Positions 39,857 through 48,290 of a DNA stretch of 64,000 nt are shown here, in pieces; the stretch's first letter is position 1; every line of letters starts with the position of its first letter. This stretch comes from Aquibium microcysteis (GTDB taxonomy: Bacteria > Pseudomonadota > Alphaproteobacteria > Rhizobiales > Rhizobiaceae). The DNA lies in NCBI RefSeq assembly GCF_014495845.1, contig NZ_CP061080.1, positions 3,896,001 through 3,960,000 of the forward strand. The letters run 5' to 3'. The position numbers and the translations under genes were made by a program. The notes beneath the pieces are model-generated. The model searched no databases. It was not told where the DNA came from and was given only the letters and a program-made list of their open reading frames with translations.

Positions 39857-41647
39857 ATGATAACCATCGATCGGGCCGACCTGGCTTTCCAGCTGCACGA
39901 CGTCCTCAAGGTCGACAGGTTGGGCGCGGTGCCGCGTTTTTCCGACTATGACCGCGCGGCCGTCGATGGGGTGCTGGACACCGCCGAACGGATCGCGATG
40001 GAGCATTTCCTGCCGCATGCGGCGCGTCTGGACGAGCATGAACCGCGCTTCGTCGACGGCAGGGTCGAGATGGACGCGGCCGTGGCCGGCGCGCTCGCCG
40101 TCTACCGCGACGCGGGCTTCTTCGGCGGCGCATTCGACTCCGAATGGGGCGGCTCGCAGATGCCGGAGACGCTGCGCGTCGCCGCCGCCTTCGTCTTTTC
40201 GATGGCCAACATCTCGACGTCGGCCTATCCCTTCCTGACCGTCGGGGCTGCCCGCCTGATCGAATCCTTCGGATCGGCCGAGCAGAAGGAGCGCTATCTG
40301 CGCCCGATGGTCGCGGGCCGGTTCTTCGGCACGATGTGCCTGTCGGAACCGCAGGCCGGCTCGTCTCTCGCCGACATCACCACCCGGGCGGATCCGCAGG
40401 AGGACGGCTCGTTCCGGCTGACCGGCAGGAAGATGTGGATCTCGGGCGGCGACCAGGAGATCTCGGAGACCATCGTCCACCTGGTTCTTGCCCGCATTCC
40501 AGGCGGCCCGGCAGGCGTGAAGGGCATTTCGCTCTTCATCGTGCCGAAGCACCTGGTGAACGCCGACGGTTCGCTGGGCGAGCGCAACGGCGTCACGCTT
40601 GCCGGGCTGAACCACAAGATGGGCTACCGCGGCACCACCAACACGCTGCTCAACTTCGGCGAAGAGAGGCCCTGCGTCGGCCATCTTCTCGGCGAGCCGC
40701 ATCACGGCCTCGCTTACATGTTCCAGATGATGAACGAGGCGCGCATCGGCGTCGGCATGGGGGCGACGGCTCTGGCGTCTGCCGGCTACCGCGCCTCGCT
40801 CGCCTATGCGCGCGAGCGGCCGCAGGGCCGGCCGGCCGGTGCCAAGGACCCCGCCGCGCCCCAGGTTCCGATCATCGAGCACGCCGACATCCGCCGCCTG
40901 CTCCTCGCACAGAAGGCTGCGGTCGAGGGGGCCCTCGGACTCTGCCTCTATTGCGCCGATCTCGTCGACCGTACCCATGGCGAGCGCGAGGAGGCGCTGG
41001 CCAGGGAGGAGGCACTCCTGCTCGACCTGCTGACGCCGATCGCCAAGTCCTGGCCGTCGGAGTTCTGTCTCGAAGCCAACAAGCACGCCATCCAGATCCT
41101 CGGCGGATATGGCTACACGCGCGACTATCCGGTCGAGCGACTCTACCGCGACAACCGGCTGAACCCCATTCACGAGGGCACGCACGGCATCCAGGGACTG
41201 GATCTCCTCGGCCGCAAGGTCGGCATGGGCGGCGGGGCGAGCGTCAAGGCGCTGGCCGGACGCGTCATGGCGGACGTCTCGGCCGCGCACCAGGTGGCGT
41301 CGCTGGAGGCCTTCGCGGAAATGCTGGCGACGGAACTGGCCGAAACGGTCGCCACCACCCGCAAGCTCGCGGTGGCGACGGCCGACGATCCGAAACGGGC
41401 TCTCGCCAACGCCACCATCTACCTCGACATGTTCGGCCACGTCGTGATCGCCTGGATGTGGCTGCGCCAGGCAACGGCGGCCGCGCGCCTTCTGGCGGGC
41501 GGATCGGGCGACGCCGGCTTTCTCAACGGCAAGCTCGCCGCCTGCCGCTACTTCTTCACCTACGAATTGCCGAAGGCCCGGACGCAGCGCGCGCTGCTGG
41601 AATCGCTGGACGACACCACGCTCGCCATGCAGCCGGAATGGTTCTGA
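39857..41647 (+). CDS. Acyl-CoA dehydrogenase with C-terminal extension (DmdC-like)
   Basis: A 596-residue flavoprotein, longer than standard 380-residue enzymes. MCLSEPQAGSSLADI is the flavin/substrate motif, KMWISGGDQE follows, and the C-terminal acyl-CoA dehydrogenase domain includes QILGGYGYTRDYPVERLYRD, with the catalytic-type HEGTHGIQGLD nearby. The extra C-terminal domain places it in the 3-methylmercaptopropionyl-CoA dehydrogenase-like group. The actual acyl-CoA substrate is unknown. Divergent from rpoH. The ATG at 39857 fits. Confidence 0.9.
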   Translation: MITIDRADLAFQLHDVLKVDRLGAVPRFSDYDRAAVDGVLDTAERIAMEHFLPHAARLDEHEPRFVDGRVEMDAAVAGALAVYRDAGFFGGAFDSEWGGSQMPETLRVAAAFVFSMANISTSAYPFLTVGAARLIESFGSAEQKERYLRPMVAGRFFGTMCLSEPQAGSSLADITTRADPQEDGSFRLTGRKMWISGGDQEISETIVHLVLARIPGGPAGVKGISLFIVPKHLVNADGSLGERNGVTLAGLNHKMGYRGTTNTLLNFGEERPCVGHLLGEPHHGLAYMFQMMNEARIGVGMGATALASAGYRASLAYARERPQGRPAGAKDPAAPQVPIIEHADIRRLLLAQKAAVEGALGLCLYCADLVDRTHGEREEALAREEALLLDLLTPIAKSWPSEFCLEANKHAIQILGGYGYTRDYPVERLYRDNRLNPIHEGTHGIQGLDLLGRKVGMGGGASVKALAGRVMADVSAAHQVASLEAFAEMLATELAETVATTRKLAVATADDPKRALANATIYLDMFGHVVIAWMWLRQATAAARLLAGGSGDAGFLNGKLAACRYFFTYELPKARTQRALLESLDDTTLAMQPEWF

Positions 41648-41671
41648 CGCCCATGCGGTCCGCGGCTGCGC

Positions 41672-42034
41672 CTATCCGTCCCGAGACTGCGAAGCTGAGA
41701 CCGCACCCGCGACGGCCACGGCGAGCCAGCCGAGGATCATGAGCGACCCGCCGAGCGGCGCTGCCATGGGAAACAGGCGAATCCCCGCGAAGTCGCGCAT
41801 CAGGAGGTCGCCGCAGAACAGCGCCAGCCCGACGACGACGACTGTTGCGGCGATGCGCAGGGGCTGGCGTGATCGCATGAGGCCGACCGCCAGGAAGGCA
41901 CCGGCATGCATCAGAAGGAAGGAGGCGGCGGTGGCGGTGTTGCTCCCGCCGGCATGGGCCGCAGCCGCGGACAACGCCACACCGGCCGCGCCGCTTGATC
42001 CGCCGGCCACCGTCAGAAGTCTTGCGAGTGCCAT
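41672..42034 (-). CDS. DUF423 membrane protein
   Basis: A 120-residue protein with four hydrophobic helices and the DUF423 pattern: AAAAHAGG near helix 1, LFCGDLLMRDFAG and LFPMAAPLGGSLMILGWLAVA. Function unknown. Convergent with the acyl-CoA dehydrogenase gene and divergent from clpS. Confidence 0.9.
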   Translation of the reverse strand: MALARLLTVAGGSSGAAGVALSAAAAHAGGSNTATAASFLLMHAGAFLAVGLMRSRQPLRIAATVVVVGLALFCGDLLMRDFAGIRLFPMAAPLGGSLMILGWLAVAVAGAVSASQSRDG

Positions 42035-42159
42035 CGTCGATCCCCGTTCACCGAAGGCTGAACCGGCAGCCTGAGTGCATCGCGTTTACGCTTCCGCCGG
42101 TTCGTGGCATAAGCGGCGGATTGCCGCCCCCGCCCCGTTCGAGCCGAAGAGCCGCCACG

Positions 42160-42465
42160 ATGAGCGATGCCGTCACCACGCCGCGAACGGTCGTCAAGCC
42201 GAAGACGGAGCGGCCGCGCCTGCACAAGGTCATCCTGTTCAACGACGACTTCACGCCGCGTGACTTCGTCGTCAGCGTGCTGAAAGCCGAGTTCCGGCTG
42301 AACGCCGAGCAGGCGCGGCGCGTGATGATCACCGCCCACCAGCGCGGCGCCTGCGTGGTCGCCGTCTTCACCAAGGACGTCGCAGAGACCAAGGCCACCC
42401 GTGCGACGGACGCGGGGCGGAAGATGGGATTTCCGCTCCTCTTCGGCACCGAACCGGAGGAATGA
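42160..42465 (+). CDS. clpS: ATP-dependent Clp protease adaptor ClpS
   Basis: A 101-residue ClpS: LHKVILFNDDFTPRDFVVSVL and MITAHQRGACVVAVFTKDVAETK are the substrate pocket and ClpA-binding regions. It delivers N-degron proteins to ClpAP. clpA is not adjacent in this window. The ATG at 42160 is the first that keeps the usual 20-30 residue flexible N-terminus. Confidence 0.95.
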   Translation: MSDAVTTPRTVVKPKTERPRLHKVILFNDDFTPRDFVVSVLKAEFRLNAEQARRVMITAHQRGACVVAVFTKDVAETKATRATDAGRKMGFPLLFGTEPEE

Positions 42466-42488
42466 CGGGCTCGGCTTCGATCCGGCAA

Positions 42489-42600
42489 CGCCAAAGCGCG
42501 TCGCAATCTTTCAGAGTCGCTCCGCACGTCTTCGGCCTGTGTTTTCGCGCATGTCTCTGGCTCGAGACCGGGTCCCACGTCCGGGAGACACGCTTTGGCG
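42489..42600. repeat. Dispersed palindromic intergenic repeat, copy 2
   Basis: A 112-bp element with perfect 10-bp terminal inverted repeats, CGCCAAAGCG (42489-42498) and CGCTTTGGCG (42591-42600); with one mismatch the match extends to 14 bp. It aligns, in opposite orientation, with copy 1 at 8757-8859. It lies between clpS and the carD terminator and has no coding capacity. Confidence 0.75.
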
Positions 42601-42664
42601 CAGCCTCGGCCGCCGACGTCGCGGCCGCCGGCGGCCAGTCATGCGGACAGCCGCGAAAAGGAAG

Positions 42665-42692
42665 AAGCCCGGCCTGTCTCCAGACCGGGCTT
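42665..42692 (-). terminator. Intrinsic terminator of carD
   Basis: AAGCCCGG (42665-42672) and CCGGGCTT (42685-42692) form a perfect 8-bp stem. On the minus strand it is followed by a T-rich CTTCCTTTT, 26 bp after the carD stop. Confidence 0.8.
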
Positions 42693-42717
42693 CGGAACGG
42701 GTACGGAGAAGCCGCCC

Positions 42718-43296
42718 TCAGGCAGCCACTTCCTGCTCGGTGTCGTCGCCCTCGTTGTCGGCCTTCACGCCGCGCCGCGGACCCTTGTTCAGGTTGGTCT
42801 CGATCAGACGCACCGCCTCGGTGTCGGACATGCGGTTGACCGCCGCGATCTCGCGCGCCATCCGGTCGAGCGCGGCTTCGTAGAGCTGGCGCTCGGAATA
42901 GGACTGCTCGGGCTGGTTGTCGGCGCGATAGAGGTCGCGAACGACTTCGGAGATCGAGATCAGGTCGCCGGAATTGATCTTGGCATCATACTCCTGCGCA
43001 CGGCGCGACCACATGGTGCGCTTCACGCGCGCCCGGCCCTGGACGACCTTCAGCGCCCGGTCGACGTAGTCCGTCTCGGACAGCTTGCGCATGCCGATCG
43101 ACGCCGCCTTGGCGACCGGAACCTTCAGCCGCATCTTGTCCTTCTGGAAATCGATCACGAACAGTTCCAGCTTGTGGCCGGCGACTTCCTGCTCCTCGAT
43201 CGCCACGATCTGGCCGACGCCGTGCGCCGGATAGACGATGAACTCCGCGGTCTTGAAGCCGTTGCGCGCTGCTGTCTTCTTCTGCTGGGTTGCCAT
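42718..43296 (-). CDS. carD: CarD family transcriptional regulator
   Basis: A 192-residue CarD: EFIVYPAHGVGQIVAIEEQEVAG is the RNA-polymerase-interacting Tudor-like domain, and the C-terminal helical part with RRAQEYDAKINSGDL and SERQLYEAALDRM contacts the promoter fork. It stabilises open complexes at rRNA and other promoters. Start at 43296 begins at the usual short polar N-terminus. The leader is about 240 nt long from the predicted promoter at 43534-43564. Confidence 0.93.
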   Translation of the reverse strand: MATQQKKTAARNGFKTAEFIVYPAHGVGQIVAIEEQEVAGHKLELFVIDFQKDKMRLKVPVAKAASIGMRKLSETDYVDRALKVVQGRARVKRTMWSRRAQEYDAKINSGDLISISEVVRDLYRADNQPEQSYSERQLYEAALDRMAREIAAVNRMSDTEAVRLIETNLNKGPRRGVKADNEGDDTEQEVAA

Positions 43297-43533
43297 ACGC
43301 CCTGAACTCCTTAGTTTCGGCAGCGACTCTCTTGGGCCGCGCTCATGCTGCGGCCGAATGCCGCGAGGATGCCAACCACGCACGCGAACGCACAATCTCC
43401 GGTCGAGCTGCAGACGACGCAGGCACAGGCCTTCCAGCCTGAGCCAAGTCACCTTGGACCGGAAACTGATCGCACCTTTCGAGATTTAGGGCGTATGCGC
43501 CGCAAACGGACGTTGTCTCACCTGCATGATGTT

Positions 43534-43564
43534 TTTATGTAACATAAATATGCGAAAGAATCAA
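43534..43564 (-). promoter_or_regulatory. Predicted carD promoter with palindrome
   Basis: On the minus strand, TTGATT (complement of 43559-43564) and TACATA (complement of 43536-43541) are 17 bp apart. The -10 box is inside a 15-bp palindrome, TTTATGTAACATAAA (43534-43548), in the only markedly AT-rich stretch nearby. The 358-bp carD-fdxA gap (43297-43654) otherwise holds the carD leader and the fdxA terminator, and no gene. Confidence 0.5.
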
Positions 43565-43625
43565 CAACTTGCTGCACAAGCGAACGGCAGCGCCGCTCCC
43601 GCGGCTTGCGCTGCGGAGCCGAAAC

Positions 43626-43649
43626 CCGACTGACGCTGCGTCAGGTCGG
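43626..43649 (-). terminator. Probable terminator of fdxA
   Basis: CCGAC-TGACGC (43626-43636) pairs with GCGTCA-GGTCGG (43638-43649) with one bulge; the inner 7-bp stem is CTGACGC/GCGTCAG. On the minus strand it lies just after the fdxA stop and is followed by GGGTTTC. Short T-tract, moderate confidence. Confidence 0.55.
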
Positions 43650-43654
43650 AGCGA

Positions 43655-43993
43655 TCAGTCGCCCGTTCCGGGTTCCGCGGAGAAGAATTTCTCGAACTTG
43701 CCTTCGACACCGTCGAAGTCCTTCGCGTCCGCCGGCGGCTCCTTCTTGGCCGTGATGTTGGGCCACTTCTCGGCGAAGTCGGCATTGACCTTCAGCCACT
43801 TGTCCAGCCCCGGCTCCGTGTCCGGCCGGATCGCGTCCGCGGGGCATTCCGGCTCGCATACGCCGCAGTCGATGCACTCGTCCGGATGGATGACGAGCAT
43901 GTTCTCGCCTTCGTAGAAGCAGTCGACCGGACACACCTCGATGCAGTCCATGTACTTGCACTTGATGCAGTTGTCGGTGACGACATAGGTCAT
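43655..43993 (-). CDS. fdxA: Ferredoxin FdxA (7Fe/8Fe type)
   Basis: A 112-residue ferredoxin. The first cluster set is CIKCKYMDC...CP with CPVDCFY, and the second is [12 protein letters not shown]. The N-terminal cysteine pattern with a replaced position is typical of 3Fe-4S/4Fe-4S FdxA. The long C-terminal tail ([11 protein letters not shown]) is typical of the alphaproteobacterial form. It carries electrons in the cytoplasm; partner unknown. Upstream of carD on the same strand. Confidence 0.95.
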   Translation of the reverse strand: MTYVVTDNCIKCKYMDCIEVCPVDCFYEGENMLVIHPDECIDCGVCEPECPADAIRPDTEPGLDKWLKVNADFAEKWPNITAKKEPPADAKDFDGVEGKFEKFFSAEPGTGD

Positions 43994-44119
43994 TCAGGCG
44001 GCTCCGGCAGCGTCTTCCAGCGTCCAACGCGGTTGAGGTAGCCCCGTTGCGACAACGGCGCAAGGGGCCGTTTGGCGCGCGGGCGCGGCTTCGCGGAAAG
44101 ATTTACCCGAGGTCGCGCG

Positions 44120-44503
44120 CTACTCGCCGCGCCAGCGGTCGATGAGCCGCCGTTCCTTCTTGGTCGGCCGTCCGGCCCCCGGCTCCCGTTCCGCGGCCGG
44201 CGCGGGTGCGATGGGCGCAGCCGCGCCGTCCGCCTTCGGCGTCAGGTCCTCGTAGAGGCCGCGAGCTTCCTCCGCCGGGCCGCGCCGCATCCCCGTGTCG
44301 AGCACCCGCCAGACAAGGATGCGTCGGTCGAGCGTGATCGTCAGACCGTCTCCCGCCTTCACGGAATGAGCCGGCTGGTCGACCTTCTCGCGGTTGACGC
44401 GGACGGCGCCCGCGTGGATCAGCCGCGCAGCCAGCGAACGCGACTTCACTGCCCGCGCGTAGAACAGCCACTTGTCGAGCCGCTGGCGTTCCGGTCCCGC
44501 CAT
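44120..44503 (-). CDS. S4-domain RNA-binding protein (HslR-like)
   Basis: A 127-residue protein with an N-terminal S4 domain: RLDKWLFYARAVKSRSLAARLI then GAVRVNREKVDQPAHSVKAGD. A basic/Ala-Pro-rich tail ends in TKKERRLIDRWRGE. Similar to heat-shock HslR, which rescues stalled 50S subunits. It follows the helicase by 5 bp, so the two form an operon and may act together on RNA. Confidence 0.88.
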   Translation of the reverse strand: MAGPERQRLDKWLFYARAVKSRSLAARLIHAGAVRVNREKVDQPAHSVKAGDGLTITLDRRILVWRVLDTGMRRGPAEEARGLYEDLTPKADGAAAPIAPAPAAEREPGAGRPTKKERRLIDRWRGE

Positions 44504-44508
44504 CCCGC

Positions 44509-47500
44509 CTACTTCTTGAGCTGATCCCGCAGGGCTGCGAGCTTGGCGAAGGGCGAATCCGGGTCGAACTTGGCGGGCCGTTCCTCGCGCGGCGCCTGCT
44601 GGAAGGACGGGCGGCGATCGCCGCGATCCCCCTTCCCGCCACGGTCGCGCTCCGGCTTCCCGCCCGGCCCGCCCCGGTCGGGCCGATCCCCGCGCGGACG
44701 ATCGCCCTTGTCTCTGAAGCGGTTCTCGAACCGGCCCTTGCCGCCTTCGCCCTGGCGCCCGCCCGGCCTTTCGGCCTGCCCCTCTCGCGGCTGCCTCTCG
44801 CCCGGCTGCCTGTCGCGCTGCGGCTGGCCCTCGCGCGGCTGCTGGTCCCGGGCCTGGCCTTCGCGCGGCTGGCCACGACGGCCGCGCCCGCGATTGTCCT
44901 GCCGCTGACGATCGCCGAAACGGCCCGGTCGCCAGAGCATGATCGGCTTCTCGGCCTCTGTCGGCTCCGCTGCAGCAGCCGGCCGGACGGCGCTCTGCGC
45001 AGCGGCCTCTGCGGGTGCGGCGTGTTCCGGCGCGGCGGAGGAGTCCAGGGCCGCCTCGCCCAGCGACTGCGGGCCTTCCGCGTCCGCACCGAGCGCCGCG
45101 GCGGCGGCCTCGGCAAGCGGTTCGACCGCTGCGGCGACCGGATCGGCAGCGGGCGCTGCCGCATCCGCCCCGGACGCGACGGGGGCGGTCTCCCCGGCGT
45201 CGCTCGTCTCCGCATCGACTGCAGCAGCCACCGGTGTTTCTGCTTCTTCGACCGCGATGTCGGCCGCCACGTCCCCGAGCGACTGCGGCGCGCCGTCCGA
45301 ACCCTCGCCGAGCGCGGCGGCGGCGGTCTCGGCAGCCGGCGAAGCGGCGGCCTCGGCGGCCGCCTTGCGGCGCGCGGCCTCGGCAGCGGCCGCCGCACGC
45401 GCGGCCTGATCCAGGCTCTCCAGCCTGGACTTGACCTCGCCTGCCGGCTTGGCCTCGCCGCGGTAGCCGAGCCCCTTCAGGATCTCTTCCATGTCGTCGG
45501 CATTGGCGCCGAGGATCGACATCATCGCCGGGGTGACCAGGAAGGCGGCGCCGTCGAAACCGCCTTCGGGCCTTGCGCCGGTTCCCGGGCGCCACGAAAG
45601 GGCCGGGCGGATCAGATCCGCCAGCCGCTCGAGGATGTCGACGCGCACCGCGCGGCGGCCGAGCAGCCGGAAGCCCGCGAGACGGTAGAACTCCTTCTCG
45701 TAGGTGGGATCGACGACCAGCGACGTGCGTCCCGTCGCCAGCGCATTGACGACGTCGCCGAAGCCCGGCTTGTCCTTGCCGTCGTTGGCGAGCGCCCAGA
45801 GCAGCGTCAGCAGGCCGGCCGGACCGGGCTTCAGCAGCGCGGGCAGGAACACGTGATAGGCGCCGAAACGCACGCCGAGCCGGCGCAGCGCCGCACGCGC
45901 CTCCTGATCGAGCGACTTCACGTCCTCCGCGATGTCGCGCCGGTTGAGGATGCCGAGATTTTCCAGGAGCCGGAACGCCACGCCCCGTGCCATGCCCGAC
46001 AGCTGCTCGGCGTTCTTCAGGTCCGCGAGCGGCTTCAGGAGGCTCTCGACCTGATAGGCGACGTAGCGGTCGATGCGGGCGGCCACGCGATCGCGCGCCG
46101 GCCCCGTCAGCTGCTCGTCGGCCAGCAGGATGGCGCGCGGCTTCAGCGTGTCCTCGCCGGACACCAGGGTGGCCACGGGTGCGCCGATCCAGCGCAGGAC
46201 CCCGTCCGACCCGAGCGCCAGATCGCCATTGGCGGAAGCGGCGAAACGCTCGGCGCGGCTTTCGAATTCCGTCGCCAGCGCCTTCTGCGCCGCCGCCTTG
46301 ACGGCCTTGGCATCCTCGCCGCCGGCAGACTGGTCTGCCGTGAAGCGGAAGCCTTGCAGCTCCCCGACGTGGTGACCTTCGACGAGCACCTCGCCGGCGG
46401 GGTTTATTTCTGCCTCAAGCATCGTGTTTTCTCTCAGGCGCCTCATGAGCACGGATGTCCTGCGGTCAACGAAGCGTTTCGTCAACCGTTCATGCAGGGC
46501 ATCCGAAAGTCTGTCCTCGATCTCGCGTGTTTTTTCCTGCCAGTGTGCCGGATCGGCAAGCCAGCCGGGCCTGTGCGAGACGAAAGTCCAGGTCCGGATC
46601 TGGGCGATGCGCTGCGACAGCGTGTCGATGTCGCCCTCCGTGGAATCGGCCCGGCGCACCTGCTCAGCCATGTAGACTTCGTCGACATGGCCGCGTTGCG
46701 CGAGGTCGGTGAAGATCGACGCGATCAGGTCGGCGTGCTGCGCCGGCGCGATCCGCCGGTAGTCGGGCAGCGCGCAGGCGTCCCACAGGAGCGACACCCG
46801 CTGCGGCCGGTCCGCGAGCCTGCGGATGTCGTCGTCGCGGCAGACGTGGTCCAGCGCCTGGGCGTCGACCGCAGGCAGCGCCTTGGTCAGGCCTTCGACC
46901 GGCGCGGGCGTCTCGATCGATCGCTTCAGTGCGTCGAGGCTCGAATAGTCGAACTGCGCCGTGCGCCATTGCAGCACCCGCACCGGCTCGAAATCGTGGC
47001 TCTCGATCTTCTCGACGAGTTCGTCGTCCAGCGGGTCGACCTGACCCGTCACTCCGAACGTCCCGTCACGCAGGTGACGTCCCGCGCGTCCGGCGATCTG
47101 TCCGAGTTCGGCCGCCGTCAGGTCGCGGTACTGGAAGCCGTCGAATTTGCGGTTCTGCGCGAAGGCGACGTGATCGACGTCGAGGTTCAGGCCCATGCCG
47201 ATGGCATCCGTCGCCACCAGGAAATCGACGTCTCCCGACTGGTAGATCTCCACCTGCGCATTGCGTGTGCGCGGCGACAGGGCGCCCAGCACCACCGCCG
47301 CGCCGCCGCGCTGGCGACGGATGAGTTCGGCGATGCCGTAGACCTCGTCGGCCGAGAAGGCGACGATGGCGGAGCGGCGCGGCAGCCGGGTGATCTTCTT
47401 CGAGCCGGCATAGGCCAGATGCGACATGCGCGGCCGCGTGACGACGGAGATGCCCTTGAGCAGCTTCTCCAGGATGCCGCGCATGCTGGCCGCCCCGAGC

Positions 47501-47901
47501 AGCAGCGTCTCGTCGCGGCCGCGCAGATGCAGGATCCGGTCGGTGAAGATGTGGCCCCGCTCGAGATCGTTGGCGATCTGGACCTCGTCGATGGCCACGA
47601 AGGAGGCACTCGTCTCGCGGGGCATCGCCTCGACGGTGCAGACGGAATAGCGCGCCCCGGGCGGCTGGATCTTCTCCTCGCCCGTGATCAGCGAGACGTT
47701 TCCGACACCCACCTTCTCTGCGACGCGCCCGTAGACCTCGCGGGCAAGGAGCCTCAGCGGAAGCCCGATGATCCCCGAGGGGTGCGCCACCATGCGCTCG
47801 ATCGCCAGATGGGTCTTGCCGGTGTTCGTGGGACCGAGAACGGCGGTCACATCCCGGCCCGACAGGATCAACGGCGATGACTTGGAGGGGTGCACGTTCA
47901 T
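44509..47901 (-). CDS. SUV3-like DExH RNA/DNA helicase with long disordered C-terminus
   Basis: An 1130-residue helicase of the mitochondrial SUV3/MgpS-like group. Walker A is GPTNTGKT at residues 23-30, motif II is DEVQ at 105-108, and motif VI is QIAGRAGR at 268-275; TDAIGMGLNLDV is the motif V region. The helicase core and accessory domain fill about 800 residues. Then comes an Ala/Glu-rich, likely unstructured, stretch of some 190 residues with repeated AAA/GE blocks, followed by a basic Arg/Gly/Gln-rich tail (RGRRGQPREGQ type repeats) that should bind RNA. An S4 protein gene follows. Substrate not known; RNA decay is the best guess from family and tail. Confidence 0.9.
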   Translation of the reverse strand: MNVHPSKSSPLILSGRDVTAVLGPTNTGKTHLAIERMVAHPSGIIGLPLRLLAREVYGRVAEKVGVGNVSLITGEEKIQPPGARYSVCTVEAMPRETSASFVAIDEVQIANDLERGHIFTDRILHLRGRDETLLLGAASMRGILEKLLKGISVVTRPRMSHLAYAGSKKITRLPRRSAIVAFSADEVYGIAELIRRQRGGAAVVLGALSPRTRNAQVEIYQSGDVDFLVATDAIGMGLNLDVDHVAFAQNRKFDGFQYRDLTAAELGQIAGRAGRHLRDGTFGVTGQVDPLDDELVEKIESHDFEPVRVLQWRTAQFDYSSLDALKRSIETPAPVEGLTKALPAVDAQALDHVCRDDDIRRLADRPQRVSLLWDACALPDYRRIAPAQHADLIASIFTDLAQRGHVDEVYMAEQVRRADSTEGDIDTLSQRIAQIRTWTFVSHRPGWLADPAHWQEKTREIEDRLSDALHERLTKRFVDRRTSVLMRRLRENTMLEAEINPAGEVLVEGHHVGELQGFRFTADQSAGGEDAKAVKAAAQKALATEFESRAERFAASANGDLALGSDGVLRWIGAPVATLVSGEDTLKPRAILLADEQLTGPARDRVAARIDRYVAYQVESLLKPLADLKNAEQLSGMARGVAFRLLENLGILNRRDIAEDVKSLDQEARAALRRLGVRFGAYHVFLPALLKPGPAGLLTLLWALANDGKDKPGFGDVVNALATGRTSLVVDPTYEKEFYRLAGFRLLGRRAVRVDILERLADLIRPALSWRPGTGARPEGGFDGAAFLVTPAMMSILGANADDMEEILKGLGYRGEAKPAGEVKSRLESLDQAARAAAAAEAARRKAAAEAAASPAAETAAAALGEGSDGAPQSLGDVAADIAVEEAETPVAAAVDAETSDAGETAPVASGADAAAPAADPVAAAVEPLAEAAAAALGADAEGPQSLGEAALDSSAAPEHAAPAEAAAQSAVRPAAAAEPTEAEKPIMLWRPGRFGDRQRQDNRGRGRRGQPREGQARDQQPREGQPQRDRQPGERQPREGQAERPGGRQGEGGKGRFENRFRDKGDRPRGDRPDRGGPGGKPERDRGGKGDRGDRRPSFQQAPREERPAKFDPDSPFAKLAALRDQLKK

Positions 47902-47953
47902 GAACTGGAGATGCGGCCCTTCGTGCCTTAGCCCCTACACTGCGCCCCCGCAG

Positions 47954-48177
47954 GAGTCCGGTCCGGCACGACCGGTACCACACGCCGCCGAGACATAGGG
48001 ACTCCGGCCCGCGATGACAATCGCAAAACGGAGGCCGCGGCCAGATTCGCTGCAACTGGAACGAGTCTCGAACGAAAGGGAGACGAATCGCTGACTATGG
48101 GTGATTCATGCTTTGTTCGACGCATCATCTGGTTGGTCGTGTCGCCCGCGCCTACCATATCGTGAATCATTTGAATC
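47954..48177. promoter_or_regulatory. Cluster of eight GANTC (CcrM) sites upstream of the helicase gene
   Basis: GANTC sites occur at 47954, 48000, 48044, 48063, 48085, 48103, 48164 and 48173: eight in 224 bp. The last three form TGATTCA/TGAATCA repeats, including an inverted pair GTGATTCA (48101-48108) and TGAATCAC (48172-48179). GANTC is the target of the cell-cycle methylase CcrM. The 389-bp gap has no gene; it should contain the helicase promoter. Confidence 0.5.
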
Positions 48178-48230
48178 ACTTGTGCCTGCCGCGGCGATGG
48201 CCGCCGGCACCGCTCCGAAATCGCGTCAAG

Positions 48231-48273
48231 CAAAAACAGCGGCGGCCGGTCGCTCGCGCGAACCGGCCGCCGC
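48231..48273 (-). terminator. Intrinsic terminator of phaA-phaB
   Basis: GCGGCGGCCGGT (48239-48250) and ACCGGCCGCCGC (48262-48273) form a perfect 12-bp GC-rich stem; on the minus strand TGTTTTTGCTTG follows. Located 18 bp after the phaB stop. Confidence 0.88.
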
Positions 48274-48290
48274 AAATCCCTTCGCCTGCG

